Assembly (NCBI GenBank): GCA_007844125.1
Contig: CM017564.1
Span: 13,400,949 to 13,464,948, forward strand
DNA: 64,000 nucleotides
Direction of reading: 5' to 3'
Origin: Sinonovacula constricta
Taxonomy: Eukaryota > Mollusca > Bivalvia > Cardiida > Solecurtidae
The translations under genes and the position numbers were made by a program. Numbering within the stretch: the stretch's first letter is position 1; every line of letters begins with the position of its first letter. Below, one piece after another: positions 11,840-25,140 of the stretch. The notes beneath the pieces were generated by a model. That model was not told the origin of the DNA, did not search any database, and saw only the letters and a list, made by a program, of their open reading frames with translations.

Positions 11840-13580
11840 TTATAAATTATGTAAACATAAAATATACGTTTAAATGGCCTGCCATATAATCTTGACAGTG
11901 TATGAAAGTAAATTACAGCAATAATAGCGATGGACCAGAAAACATATACAGATCTCACAGTTTAAAGCTGATATTGCAATCTGGATTACCAGCCATACTC
12001 TTAATACAAGTATCAAGATATTTCAGTTAATATTAATGGACATAGTAATACGGGTAAAGGGTATGGTTTTATAATTTATACCCCACTTTGAATACAATGA
12101 CATTATTAAATTCCTATATATCATATTCGATAATTGTCAAATATGGCGAAAGCATACAACAACTCTAATAGGCAGATGTGAACAATACCTTAATGCTGTT
12201 AGATCCATTAATGGAAAAGACAGTGGAAGCAAAAAAAGTGCCTAGCCATTTTGTATCTAAGCAAATCAACTATCCTATCCGGCCTAGTCGCTTATGGTTT
12301 GGCAGGTAGCACACTTAGACAAGTTTAATAAAGCATAGAAGAGAGTGATACGAGTATCTAGATACGCGTGTACAGAAGCTTTTCACTCGGGAATAGGAGA
12401 ATATTTTGTACATGACATATAGATGTATTTGTCTTTTAAAATACTGGACCAGATCTAGTAGGTAAGGGAATAACCTAAGAACTAATATTGATTTTTTTAT
12501 GTAAATGGAGCCATTTTAAGAAGCTTTACACACAAAGGTTCATCTCGTTACAAGACCAGATCGATGTAAAAACAGACAACTTAACACCTGGGATCAACCT
12601 ACTTTACGCAGGGATGGAACGATATAACTTTCATATAAGCATACCACTAAAATTAACAAAACAGACAATACATTAATGATGAAAGCAATGCCTGACAATC
12701 AATAAATCAATAAATAACGCAAGTCAGACAATACAATGGCGGCAGTAAAGAAACCGAAAAAAAATCTGGTGCAGGTATAGTTATTTATATAATGATACAT
12801 CAATACATTTATAAAACTACTCTGCATACCAAGCCATTCAGAAATATTGGGAAATGAAGGAACAGATAAACTATCAACGTGCAACAATATATTGTACCCC
12901 AATAAACAATGGACTAAGCCTCAAAGAGACCTATACTTTCATTAAAGCACAATATAAAAAGAAGGCGGTAAATACAGTTAATGGGTATACGATAGCGCAC
13001 AGTTTCAAATATACAGTTAGGAACTTCACTGTTATCATTTATTACCAACAAATAGCTAATGACAATTTATATACGCGATTAAGATTAGGAGCGATCTACC
13101 TGAGTAAAGAAAGCAAACCTCGGAACTGTCCTCACCGTGACCTAAAATCCCTTTGATTATGTGATATTTTGGTGTAGGCAGCATGCAGTGGCAAGGGATA
13201 AGTTAAGTAAGAAAACGATTTAATAACGCAGGACTCGTTTCCTTAACTTTGATGTATTTTGTTTTCTTCGAAGGATGAAAAAGCAGATTAAAATTGCGCT
13301 ATTTAAATGTGTAACAGATATTTACTTCATCAAGCGCATTTAAACTTGTATACTAAATTTCACAAAATAAAGTACACCAATTGAATTCCCAACTCAAACT
13401 TAATTGCTATCATCTGTTTTCCTCCTTATTACTTTAAACTCTCCAGTTGTTTTTTTCTTTTGCCAAGTGACTATTCCATGTAGGTAACTGTTGGGTTTGC
13501 TCAATTTGTTTTATGATCTATAACTTTGTAGTGTGCATTAACAAATGTTGCTATATAATGCTTTAAGGACTTTGTGATAT
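11840..13580 (+). mobile_element. Nested I-type LINE fragment (RT end plus RNase H)
   Basis: Absent from the paralogous position near 29980, so probably inserted into D2. Decayed coding readable on the plus strand: an RT C-terminal part with KFLYIIFDNCQIWRKHTT (about 12100-12160), GRCEQYLNAVRSINGK, and LSKSTILSGLVAYGLAGST (about 12255-12315); then an RNase H end, PSHSEILGNEGTDKL (about 12830-12875), corresponding to the HVGI-GNE-AD motif; then a KETYTFIKAQYKKK stretch and LYTRLRLGAIYLS typical of the C-terminus. Related to the minus-strand LINE copies at 20.3, 37.3 and 61.5 kb. Several stops. Confidence 0.65.
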
Positions 13581-14454
13581 TTCCTTATTTTAACGTCGCA
13601 CGAGTGCGGCTTTGTTTTTATTTTTTTATCGCGCGACCTCATTCCCATGCGTCCTTTGATCATGTAATAATGTGAACCTCAGTTAACAAAAAGAACAGCG
13701 GTTCTGTAACAGTTGATCTGTTCATGCTTTGTTAAATTACTAGTACAAGAAAAAAGTGGATGCAAGGCATCAAGGGTGCCGGCACTAATATATAAAATAC
13801 ACATATTAGATATATTAGCTTTAAGCACCACTTCATTTCTTTCAAAAAGCTTACGTTGTAAACTGAGTAAATTTGTAAGTGTAAATAAAACTGTTTAACT
13901 CCTGTAGCAACACAACAACATCAACATCTGTGAACACCTGCTAAACAAATGCCGCGCGGAGTTTCCAAACAAATAATCGTGGCACGACTTTGTAATGGTA
14001 CAAAGTCAACATCATCTGCTTTAGCGCGGGGAATTTTTACAACACGCTCGAGTCACACTGAGTTTAAATGACCTATTTATTACTTCGCAATAAATCTGCA
14101 AAATGAAATGTCTTTAATAAAAAGTAAAACTATGACGTTGAAATCTAAATAAACCTTGAATATCTATCGAAATGATCGAGCAAATGTGTTCGATAGATAG
14201 TGCAGTCTGTCCAAATTTAAACCAAACACACCACTAATTGTTGTAATATTCACAAAGCTGCTATTGCACGATTTACCCCCAAAAGCTTATAGTGGGGTGT
14301 AAAAGAATACACTTTGATAGGAAGAAATGCTTCACCATGGATACTGCACTGAAGCGATTGTGCTCGAATTAGTGCAGTCCTGAAATTTGGGATTACGAAT
14401 TTGACAATCGATATGTTTAAGTTTTAGTTCTTTAGAACACACGATCCAAGCAAG

Positions 14455-14620
14455 ACACTACACAGTTTATATTGCCGACACAACTTTTATGTCTTATGAA
14501 TTACCAGATGAAGTTAATAAGCAAAATACGTTACCGACATCAAATTATCAGATCGTTCACGTTACCGAAGTGAAGTTATTATGTCATCATTATATACACG
14601 TATTACAGACATGAATATTT
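14455..14620. repeat. Degenerate minisatellite, ATTACCGACATGAAGTTAT type
   Basis: Three to four imperfect units of about 32-36 bp with the pattern ATTACCGACATGAAGTTAT followed by TATGCCGTATGA-like sequence. The same monomer type occurs at 24290-24560, 48925-49041 (the paralogue of this one) and 52600-53040. Confidence 0.6.
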
Positions 14621-14630
14621 TTTCTTAAAT

Positions 14631-14681
14631 CTCTCACTCTCTCTCTCTCTTTCTCTCTCTCAACCCCCCTCTCTCTCTCTG
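14631..14681. repeat. CT microsatellite
   Basis: Imperfect (CT)n interrupted by a short CAACCCCCC stretch. Confidence 0.85.
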
Positions 14682-15563
14682 CATATACATACATATACTC
14701 GATAAAATAGTATACACCATTAGTATATTATACATAACATGTATTAAATTACCACGTGATTATAAACTATATCGTAGAAATTGCTGATATGGTGGTAGAA
14801 CGATGCAGAAAAATGGAAAAGTTATGCTGAGGAATTAATAACTGACATAAAATGTTTAACTATTAATTGATCAGACTTAATAATCATAAAGATACTTGAT
14901 GTGCATACTAAACACGACCTTATTATTTTAATTGTTGGCTATTTTAACTGCTTTATTCTTTTAATACGGACTCTTAAATGGGATTCCATCAAATTGTCTT
15001 TAGTAATTACAGACCTTTCCTTGTAGAACGTGTCTTAGCCTTCATGTCGGTAATTAGCATGCATGAGATCTTAAACTGTTCTTAACTCGCTAGAAACAAT
15101 TAGGTATGGAATAGATATACGGATTACAAGTGAAGTATGCTCTATGTTCTAATCTATCCGACACAGGAAAGTGTAACATTCCAATAGACCTTTAACGTAA
15201 ATTAATTAATACAGATATATTTCATCAATTGCTAGTGTAAAACTGCTCTCAGTTTCTCTTATTTTTTATGTTTTCCCAATATACACCATAACAACATCTT
15301 CAACTACAGATGACGTTATGTAACACGCCGTAATTTTTATAGACCAGAAAACACCGAAAACGTTACGTGTGCAATTAAGAATGAGTTGTTTCAAGACGTG
15401 GACCATATATTTTTACTAATGTATTCACCAACCATTCCTACGACTATATCATGGCTTGCATTCATGTCCCTATTTTCATTCCAACATAAATAAGCTTTTT
15501 TTCGTTTTATTAAAATGTGTGTTTAGCTTAAGGTTGCACGTTAAAGTGCTATACAGAATTGTA

Positions 15564-16047
15564 GTATCTTATTTAACATTAACATTAATACTAGAATTAT
15601 GTACATATGTGTGTGCAGGTGTCTGTATGTGTTCCTGTGCATATAAATGTGCACACAGACATAAATTATCAAGTACAAATAGCGCTTTAAGACGTTCGCA
15701 CTTGTACACACAGCACAAGAGTATACACATACATGAACGGTCACACGCATGCTAAAAACTATCATATATACATGTATATACACATGGTCACATATACGTA
15801 CACACGTACACACACACACGCACACACGCACGCACACACACACACAAACATACACGTGCACACACACGCACACACACACATATACACACAAACACAAGCA
15901 CACACACGCACACACACGACCACACGCACGCATGCATGCACCTACGTAAGCACACACAAACGCATTTATATGCACAGGAACACATACAGACACCTGCGCA
16001 CACATATGTACATAATTCTAGTATTATGTTAATGTTAAATAAAATAC
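15564..16047. mobile_element. Foldback element with CA-repeat core
   Basis: Two arms of about 86-88 bp, 15564-15651 and 15962-16047, are near-perfect reverse complements; both contain ATACTAGAATTATGTACATA and CAGGTGTCTGTATGTGTTCC. Between them is about 310 bp dominated by CA-rich sequence (15790-15955). The paralogous sequence after 53835 lacks the whole structure, so it behaves as an insertion of about 480 bp. No coding sequence. A non-autonomous foldback or MITE-like element is the best reading. Confidence 0.7.
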
Positions 16048-16283
16048 GGTTTTGGCGCCTCATGATGTGATAGAGCCGTTGACGTCAACGTCAACATCTG
16101 TTGTTGTATTTATTATTTCCAGTAATGGCTTATATGGATACTAAGAAAATGTAGAAGCTTATGCGATTTGTATTATTTGAGAAAGGCCATAAGGCCATAA
16201 GGCCGAAACGTCATTAAAAGAGTGAAATCAACTGTGTTTAATGTTTATATCCCTTCGGATATTTTTAAAGATGTATTTCTTTT

Positions 16284-19132
16284 CTGTTTTTGTCATATGC
16301 TGAGTCAAAGATATCGCAGCTCCATGAAATGCAATTTTGATTTCTTGGATTGTGGTAAAAGTTGCCCAGGTATCTATTGGTAGATACATTATTAACTAGT
16401 GCTATGGGACACACAGCTCCAACATCCTCGTATTGCCCAGTGACACAGTTAGCTATATCGGTCGATTTTTGTCATTATTATATCAAGTATAGATGAACCA
16501 CATTTTTCACTTTCAGTAGGGTTTTAATTGTTTGTTTTTTACTTTTTATCTGGTGTTCTGTTTGTGTATCGAACATAATCCACTGATACGGTGCATCTGA
16601 AATTAGGCATTACTTTCACCTTCTTTTGACATCTTCTTTTCTCTAACAATCATTTTAACAATGTATTCAGTGATTTAGGGTCATTGTTATACGGAGGGCC
16701 TTTAAGTGACCCTTAAAATTTACATTTTGTCCTGAATAAATAAATACCTGCTTGAGTTGATCCAAACATGACTCAATCGATTCGGCGAGATTGAATACAT
16801 GCTTATCACCACCGTCCTGGTCTTTAAAGCTTTCAATATAGGTCACGAGCTCTGCAAATGTGCTTGCATAATACTAGTAGTAGTCAATGTCTCTATGTAT
16901 AATGGTGAACATGTATTTCCTATTCTAAGTAAATTACGATGCCTTTTGTGGAATGGAGTCATTTTTTGATTTATGGCATCTAGTGCTGTAAATTCACCGG
17001 GAAGTGTTTGCAAAAATTCCAATTGTCATGAATGTATGTTGTTATCTCAATTGTTTTCCATATTTAGTGTGAGTCTATACACAGTAAATTTGACCATCTT
17101 TCTGTCGTCGTTACATTAATTGCAAAAATACCAACTGATATGCAGAAGTCTTTTATTTTTTTTGAATGTATGAAGCATTTATTATATGAACGTTAATATG
17201 TTCATGAACAATATTTCGACTTTACATTTACCCTGTTTGTCTTTGTCTAGATATATTAAATTTAAATATCTGTGGAAATTTTGATTGAACATTTATTTAT
17301 TTACCTATTTCTTACCTTGTTTCCTTGCACATATTGAACAGTGTTTATGCCATACATCACTCATAGCTGTGAGTTTGCAAGTAAATCTATTTCCAGCATA
17401 AAGCTTCCTGAGATATTTCATGTCAGTTGGTAAGACATTTATTTTATGAATCTTTGGGAAGCATTGTGCTAAGTGGGTGTACATTACTATTCCATGTGCA
17501 TATTAACGATTTCAAGGATTGCATCTGTTTCCAGCTTGTATCCTGATGACACCAAAAATGGCCAGTCACTCCCTTCGCTGAACAAGTAATTGACTTAATA
17601 TAATAATAAATAAGTAACTCGTTGATATAGCGCTCTTATAACAATAGATATAGTAAAAAGCGACATGGAAAGGATAACACTGGGACTCTGCACAACTTAG
17701 GTTATATCTGCTGATAACTTGTTCTAAGGATATAAGGTAGTAACTAAATATAGTATAATTTATTTGTATGATTTTGACGGTCAAACTATAATACAAGTTG
17801 ACCTATACAAATGGCATTCTAATTTCATTTAATTCTAATATAAATATAAGAAATATAAATTTAGAAAACATCCTTTTTGAGGATAAATGCTACAACAAAA
17901 ATTGCTTAATCGAATTGACGATTTTAAATTGTGTGTTAAATTAAATGAAACTTCCAATTCTAGCGTTCTGAAAAAAGAAGAAAATAAGTACATATCAAAG
18001 CCTTCAATGTGTGTCTGTCGTGAAAATCATGTACATATTCGTAACAAAAAAATGTACATGTTTGTTGGTATATTCCTTATTACCTTTTGGAACAATCGTT
18101 TTTACTTTTTACAGTTGCAAGCCCTAACTGTTCGTTCCGTTGTTAGAGTATAAACAGGTCAAATATCAATGTGCCGGCATGGATGTATACATATTCGAAG
18201 TCTTCGCAGACATATCCTCATTTTGTTCGCAGTATTCCTGCTTATTTCATATATGCCTCTTATAGAACCATCGTTTGCCCATTGCAATTGATTAAACATT
18301 CACAGTGGTAGTAAATGTGGCACATTTCCTATACACGTGCATTAATGATGATGTAATCATGCTTTACATGGATACCTTGCTAGTTTCTAAAATGCTGAAC
18401 GTGATCGGGATTTATATTATAAACTCAATTATCGTGATTAAAGGTTAAACTATGTTTATCATTGTTTGCTGTCTAAGTACACTTAATCTACTTGAATCTG
18501 CAACAGAAATTGTGAGCATCCTTTTAAAGGTCTTAAAGTATTCATTTACGCTCCGCCTACCTATTACCACATTCTCATTGTGTATATAAACTGGCTGTCT
18601 CCTTTTAAATTATTGTTGTGCACGCACAGTTTAATTGACCGAATGCACACATTCGTTGTACATAGTTTCTCATAAACAATGAACTGTAAAGCCCCATTAG
18701 TAATAAAGTTTTGTCAATTTCTGTTAACTTCTCAGTTATGACGTCATTAGTAATAGCACAATGTTTAAAATACGTTGACAAAAATATCCTTACATGTTGG
18801 GCCATTTTCTCATCTTTGTCATTTTACATAAAACATTTAAATTGTTAAAACACATTTTACAGGTGTTAAATTATTTGGATCCTAATACTGTATTGGTTTA
18901 GGATGAAATATAGTCGTTCAGGCAAACCTTGGTGCCTTCTTCCGGATACGAGCATCTTTTTCGCTCAAACTCTACTACGTATACATTTACATTTCTCTGT
19001 CGGTATGTATTTTTTGCATTTCTCTCTGTATTTTCTGTATATCTCTTCGTTCAAGTCTATTTCTATATAAATCTATGTTTTTTTGTATTACTGTAAATCA
19101 TTATGTCTGCATAAATCATTACCTCTCTCTCA

Positions 19133-19183
<51 letters not shown>

Positions 19184-19974
19184 CTCTCCTTGTCTGTATG
19201 TATTTCTGTATATCTCTCTTTCTACGTATGTAGGTATATATAGCTGATTGTTTGGATGTCTGTAGTTCTCTTTGCCTGTAAGTTTCTGTATATTGTGGAG
19301 GGCTGATCAGAAACATATTTGCCTGCATTTTGGTTGGACATTTTCATTGTGCTTATTTACTTCTTCGGCACTGGATAATTATGTTCTATATATATATAAA
19401 AAACAACCTAACAAAATGTGATTCCCCCAGAAGCGAATATAAACCTTATACATGGAATAAACGTAGCGTATTTTTTTCACATACAATGTAGTATGCTTTT
19501 GATATGTAACTGAAACTTTGATATACTGCGCGTGCAGTTGTATGCACATCCAACTATTCAGCTTCTTAATAAGTTCTTAAAATTCAATGAATTATTCAAT
19601 AAATACGGAAAACAAAGTAAATTGCAAGTAGTTTCTTTTATACCTAATAATAGCATTTATGTATGATATATATCTGTTTACTTTTTTTGGTTGTCGACTT
19701 ACGCTATTATCACATCCATGAACCTATACATCGCAGATGAAGACTTGCTTGCTCTCCAAAGCAATGTGCAATAAAAGGAAAGTTGTAAGTCATGGTAAGG
19801 TTATGTGGCAGTGGGTGTTAATGGAATAAAGAAGCAGTTATGTTATAAGAAAGGCAGTGCGGAAATGTTTGCATCTGAAGCGAGTCAGTGCTGACAGAGT
19901 TATGCCTCTTTAGAAATTGACAACATATGAGTTTGTTTACCGAGAAACCGAAACATTCAACAATAAGAAGATGC
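16284..19974. repeat. Block F (left part), copy I
   Basis: Colinear with 57446-60775. Clear matches include 16720-16870 against 57865-58010, 17520-17600 against 58560-58640, 17880-18160 against 58912-59182, and 19680-19900 against 60480-60680. Copy III has lost about 75 bp relative to 17340-17425 and has different sequence in place of 18270-18690. Non-coding. Confidence 0.7.
19121..19187. repeat. CT microsatellite
   Basis: Almost pure (CT)n of about 65 bp. At the paralogous position in copy III (about 60026-60037) only a few CT units remain. Confidence 0.9.
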
Positions 19975-20340
19975 CAGGATCTGGGAAAGACCATTGATCT
20001 CTGTCTTACCTATCAGCTTATTGTTGGCTATTCCTAAGCTTTATCTGGTATTGGTGTATGTATCTATGACTTTTGTCCTTCTGTCTATCTGTCTCCCAGT
20101 GTGCTATTTCATACATATCCGTCATATGTGTTACCTTAGCACGTATCAGTCTCGCAGGAATCGAATCTTTTTCGAAAACACTAAACTCGTCACGCTCGCA
20201 CACAATTGAAGACATGACAAAATGTCCTACCACTTCATTGCGACAGTAAGTTGTTTTAGAAAAGACGATAAACATGTATTATCTCGCTCCTATACCATAA
20301 TGTCGCACAGATAGAACCGTAGTGAGTAACAACGTACTAT
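19975..20340. repeat. Block X, copy I (shortened)
   Basis: Matches 35205-35990 and 60775-61515. Starts near a GATCTGGGA motif and contains a few CTCGCAC-like units at 20145-20205. Compared with copy III it lacks about 450 bp, including the main CTCGCAC array and one LINE 3'-end repeat unit. Confidence 0.65.
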
Positions 20341-20344
20341 ATGT

Positions 20345-22416
20345 GTGTATAATGTATACCACACATTAATAGGAGGGGTCATTATTTTGACAGAGGGGAG
20401 GGGGACGTTTGGTCAATTAACGGTTGGGGGTACCCATCAGAGATTATAATAATGGTCGGCAGACTTACTGGTTGCTGATAGTATATGGGTACTCATCTGG
20501 CGATATCTGTTGATCAGCTATGTCCCTATGTTTAATTTATTGCTTCTGTATTCGACTAATTAATATGAATTATGTTTAATATGTGATATCGTATCTAATT
20601 CATTAGGATTAAGAGTTTATTTTAATACTGTAATATTGATGATAATGGGTGGCCGACCCATTAGTTGCTGTTAATATACGGGTCCTCAGGAGATGTCTGT
20701 TCACCAGCCATCTGCCTATTGCTTACCTTAGTACTAAACTACTGGTCAGGTACTTGTAATTACTATTAAACCAAATCAGTGTTTGTATGTTTTATTTTCC
20801 TATTTTGTGTATTTGGGAAAGTTATCGTGTGTGTTTTATATATGCCATGTGCCCTAGGAGTGTTTTGGAGTTATTTGTTGCTACTATTTTCCTAAATGCT
20901 TGGTAAATGATTTGTCTTTTTCTGCCATGACTCTTAGGTGGCGAGGGGTCACATATTCTAAATATGTGATAATTTCCTCATAATTCTTAGTATTACTAAA
21001 CTTAAACCAATATTTACTTTTTTCAGAGTAATACGGCTTTAATGTATTTGATCTTTACTTTTGCGCGCGAGATTTAAATTCGGCCAATGAGATCACTCAT
21101 TCAAGTTGTTTTAAAGTCATACCTGCGTGGCTATATTTCTAATTGATTTTTGCATGGTAAATTGGTAAAAATGGTCTATGAATGGGGTTTCAGGTGGAAA
21201 CGCGTGTTTTAAATATGTTTGATGTAATGTATGCTTTTTAAGTACGGGAATAAACTATTTTTTACAGTTTTTAGGTCAGGGTCTGTTTTCTGCACCAACA
21301 AAGCTGGGCCTTAATCTGGGTTTTGTGTAGATTTTACTTTAGACTATGATTTTTTGTGGTAGATCTTATTTTGTGTATTTCTTTTTCCAAAAGTAATGTT
21401 GTTGTTTTTATTCTTTACATTTCAAAATTTATTTCCGCTTTACTTTTAAAGTATTCTTTAATGTAATTGTAGCCTTCTTTCAGACTTATACAATGTAGCA
21501 TGGGTGTACCCGACATATAGGCTTCATTCGCTAATTGGTGGGCGATTGCATTGCCCTGTATTCACATATGACTTGGGATCCAATTAAGTTTGATGGTGGT
21601 ATTTTTATTTGTCTTAATAAAATTGTTTGTTCTATAAATAGTCTATATATAAAGTCTGGTCGATTATGATATTATCTAAAGCTTGTAGGGCTTGTAGAAG
21701 ACAAAGGGTATCGCTGGATGGGTCTATTGTGGAGTTTGATATTTTATTGCTTTTTATCCATGAAATAGCCGCCTTAATGGCTTATAGTTCACATGTCAAT
21801 ATTGATTGATGTCTTTACTTCCATCTGTGTAGATATGTATATTTGATTGGTTTTGCAAAATAAGGATGTTGGTTTTGTTTTCTATTCGGGCCGGATTTTG
21901 TTGACTGTAGCGGCTAGTGTAAGGTCAATATTAAATGGTGCTAATCCTACCTGATTTAAGTTGTTCGAGGGTGTAAATTGTTTGGGCTTCAAGTTCAAGT
22001 TCCATAATTATCTTTGTGTGTTGGGCTTGTTGATACCCTTATACCATTTGCCTATTCTATGATAAGTTTCCCAATTCGTCATGAGAGTGTTGCCTAATTG
22101 TATCGCTCTTGTCCAGTATTTAAGACCACATATATCTATTTGTTCTAATACAGTATGTTCTTGCTTTTCAGCATGTAAGGCTTCAGTCGTAGTGTAGTTT
22201 GGGGCTCCTATTATTGTTTTCATCGCCTTAGTTTTTAGGATTTGGAGTCGGTGATTGGTTTGCCGAGGCGTAAGCTATTAATCCATATTGGATTTTTTAC
22301 TTAATGAGTGCCTAGTATATGGTTGTTAATCATTGTTTATTAAGCCCCAAGCCTTCATGTCTTTTCCTTTTATAGATCATATTAGAATAGATCTTTCTGG
22401 ATTTTTTCCAATGATG
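20345..22416 (-). mobile_element. I-type LINE, 5'-truncated copy A
   Basis: Minus-strand relic. From its 5' side (right) it holds the RT C-terminal part, KTIIGAPNYTTTEALHAE with LGNTLMTNWETYHRIGKW (22010-22223), then RNase H with HIYTDGSK (21812-21836) and an IPSHM.IQGN motif (about 21550-21580), then a long 3' region with tandem repeat units (20436-20530 and 20638-20730). It is cut at its 5' end at about 22416, where block D1 begins. The identical cut recurs at 63501. Frameshifted and not functional. RNase H downstream of RT places it in the I group; the exact clade is not determined. Confidence 0.75.
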
Positions 22417-23990
22417 GTCATTAATCGTAAACTATATACATCACACTTTTTCTTTAACTATAATGTGAAGATTTACATAGGTATTCATTTTTATAAAGGC
22501 GGCAAATATGTGTGTATTATTTAGTTTGGCAAACCACGCTCAAATTCTGTTTCTGCTGTTGAAAACTGTCTCCAGAAAAATCAAAAATCAGTTGGAGCTG
22601 CATACATTTTCCTTCACATTTTTACCACCAAATCACCTATCTGACAAAACCGCCTTCATCCATTTTATGTTGGTATCGTCACAATACAATTGTGAATTTC
22701 AAGACAGACCTTTTAACTATGTGTAATTGGAATAATAAATATCTACATATAAGGTAGTTTTATAGGGCAACGCAACGTAAATGCTTATTTAATATATTTT
22801 AAACAAACTGACTTATGTAAAACGGAGCAACAATCATATAACAAACAAATTGAGAAAATATTGTCAATAGATTCATGTTTATGATAATTGAAAGTAATGA
22901 AAAAATGCGGTAACAAATATGTGGACACAAATAATAGTTCTAGTGCAATTTTCAAAAAGAAGTTTTTATTATGTTTTTCTACTTTAAATATCCTTTACTT
23001 AAAAAAAAAAGAGAACATGTGGGTTTCGGACTTTATAATTCAAAGAAATAACATATTTAGTGGCTTTGGGCTGGTGCTGTCCAATAAACAATGTAACAAA
23101 AAGAGTTTGAAATGTAAGTTTAGCACATTTTAATATTTTTACTGACTTTTATAACAAGAATCAACAAATACATTTGAAAACAAATGGATACAGAAACGAC
23201 AGAATTAACAAGAACATTGTAAATGATAATGTAAAGATATGGTCTCAAAGCGTGTCGGCAAAACGCCAAAAGTCAATGTGGTTTTCATTATTTCTAAGAA
23301 ATTAGAGACCATTCCTACATTTTATTTCCTATTAAATAGAGAGAAAAAAAATATTATTTTATAACGACTACCCTGACCATGGGATCACATACTTTTTCAA
23401 GCACTGTTCCATGTTTTAAAAGTGTTTAAATACACAATAAAAGTATGAATAAAAAGATTTATTAAAACACAAATTTTAATTAGTTGCATACGATTAATTT
23501 AGCAACAACACGCTATTAGATATTTAGACTATAAAGTAAACACATCCTATTGGTTCCTCCTTAATCTGGTAGAGTTATGTAGAAGTAATTGTCAAAGTGA
23601 AACAGAGGGGAGAAAATACCGATCATGCATGCTCATCCCGGGATTCGAACCCTAATCCCATAACTTTTTAAGCACTTAGCCCTAATTTACCTACTTAACT
23701 TCCATCCTACAGAATAGCTCATATGCACACACTTAATGCACAGCGCAAACTACCCCGTGTGTATTTAAAGAAAATGTAGTCGAAGGACTACAGATTTTAT
23801 CGTTAAGATTAATTGCTTCGCTAATCGAAATACATATACGGTAATTCGTATGCCATAAAGAGAACAGTGGTGAAAATAGCTGAGTGTTTGACATAAACTT
23901 CGTAAAACATATTTTATTATACCATCGTTGTAATTGATTAAACCATTCTAAATGTATAAGACATAGCAGTTTGGAAATAAATAAATGTTA
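22417..23990. repeat. Block D1, copy II
   Basis: Colinear with 5755-7690 and 46815-48660. Contains the best-preserved B-box-like sequence of the block, GGTTCGAATCC on the minus strand at about 23643-23653, but no matching intact A box at the right distance. Non-coding. Confidence 0.65.
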
Positions 23991-24289
23991 GGAAGTTAAA
24001 TGTTAAAAAAACCCAGAAACAAAACGATACGATACTTTTGTGTCGTAAAGATGTCGAAATAATTATTTACGCTTTATACTTGACCGATATACAATCGTTA
24101 TGCCGTATAAATATTTGACATGAAGTTTTTAATTACTAGCATCAATTTATGACTCAGTGCACATTTCCGACACGAATGCAGGGTCAATACACAGCACAAT
24201 GTTACATGCCACTTAATTTCCGGTATAAGTCACACGTAATAAAGCCTGATATTTACAGACCATGAAGTTGTGTTGTTTTTTGTCAAAGG

Positions 24290-24560
24290 AATAACCGATA
24301 AAAAAAAGATTATGCTGTACGAATTTCCGGTATCAAGTTATTTCGCTTTATGAATTACCGGTATCAAGTTAGTTCGCCGTGTGAATTATCTGTATAACGA
24401 TATTTAGCAATACGCATTAGTGGTATCAAGTTATTTATCTGTATAAATTACCAGGAAGTTATTTCGCCGTTTGGCTTATACATATAAAGTTATTTAGCCA
24501 CACGCATTACTGGTATAAAATTATTACGCCGTATGCCGCTGCCGGACATTACCGACCCCT
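24290..24560. repeat. Degenerate minisatellite, GAATTACCGGTATCAAGTTA type
   Basis: About seven to eight imperfect units of 32-38 bp built on GAATTACCGGTATCAAGTTA followed by TTTCGCCGTAT. The monomer is a variant of that at 14455-14620 and 52600-53040. Confidence 0.65.
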
Positions 24561-24770
24561 ACAATTTTCAGTATGCCTAACTGATTCAGAAAAAGTAACA
24601 AAAACAAAAACTATCATCTTTACCTTCACATTAATTAAAATATCATATGTCTACCTCAACTTTTAAGAAAGTGCGAACTAAAACTACAACAGCAAAATTT
24701 ATATATTGATTATACCCAACTGATTCATAAATGAAAAATGTATTCCACAATTTTGTGCTTTTCTGCTACT

Positions 24771-24832
24771 CATCGTCGTCGTCGTAGTAGTAGTAGTAGT
24801 GGTAGTAGTAGTAGTGGTAGTAGTAGTAGTAA

Positions 24833-24895
<63 letters not shown>

Positions 24896-24991
24896 AAGTA
24901 GTAGAAGAAGCAGTAGTAGTAGACGCAGTCGTAGTAGTAATAGAGGTAATATTAATAATAGTAGTTGTAGTAGTAAAAGTAGTATAAGAAC

Positions 24992-25028
<37 letters not shown>

Positions 25029-25068
25029 AGTACATGTTGTTGTTGTTGCAGCAGCAGTAGCAGCAGTT

Positions 25069-25140
<72 letters not shown>

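Larger units (their letters stand above)
7745..14275. repeat. Block D2, copy I
   Basis: Colinear with 25900-31316, and missing from copy III, where D1 and E meet at a poly-C tract (48692-48720). It contains an L1-type LINE relic (8500-10740), a SINE fragment (10267-10366) and a nested I-type LINE fragment (about 11840-13580) that copy II lacks. The end at 13680-14220 matches 30740-31300. Confidence 0.6.
14276..15560. repeat. Block E, copy I
   Basis: Colinear with 48721-49041 and then 52430-53850. The copy III version is split by a 3.28 kb transposon whose empty site lies here at the CATCATTATATA sequence near 14586-14596. The right part (15300-15490) is the best preserved and matches 53570-53775. 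Non-coding. Confidence 0.65.

Noticed and set aside
15733..16063. Open frames rich in Cys/Val or Thr/His
   Set aside because: They are translations of CA/GT dinucleotide repeats inside the foldback element.
16185..16215. Hammerhead ribozyme, suggested by GGCCGAAACGTC
   Set aside because: No CTGATGA core element with paired stems lies at a workable distance on the same strand.
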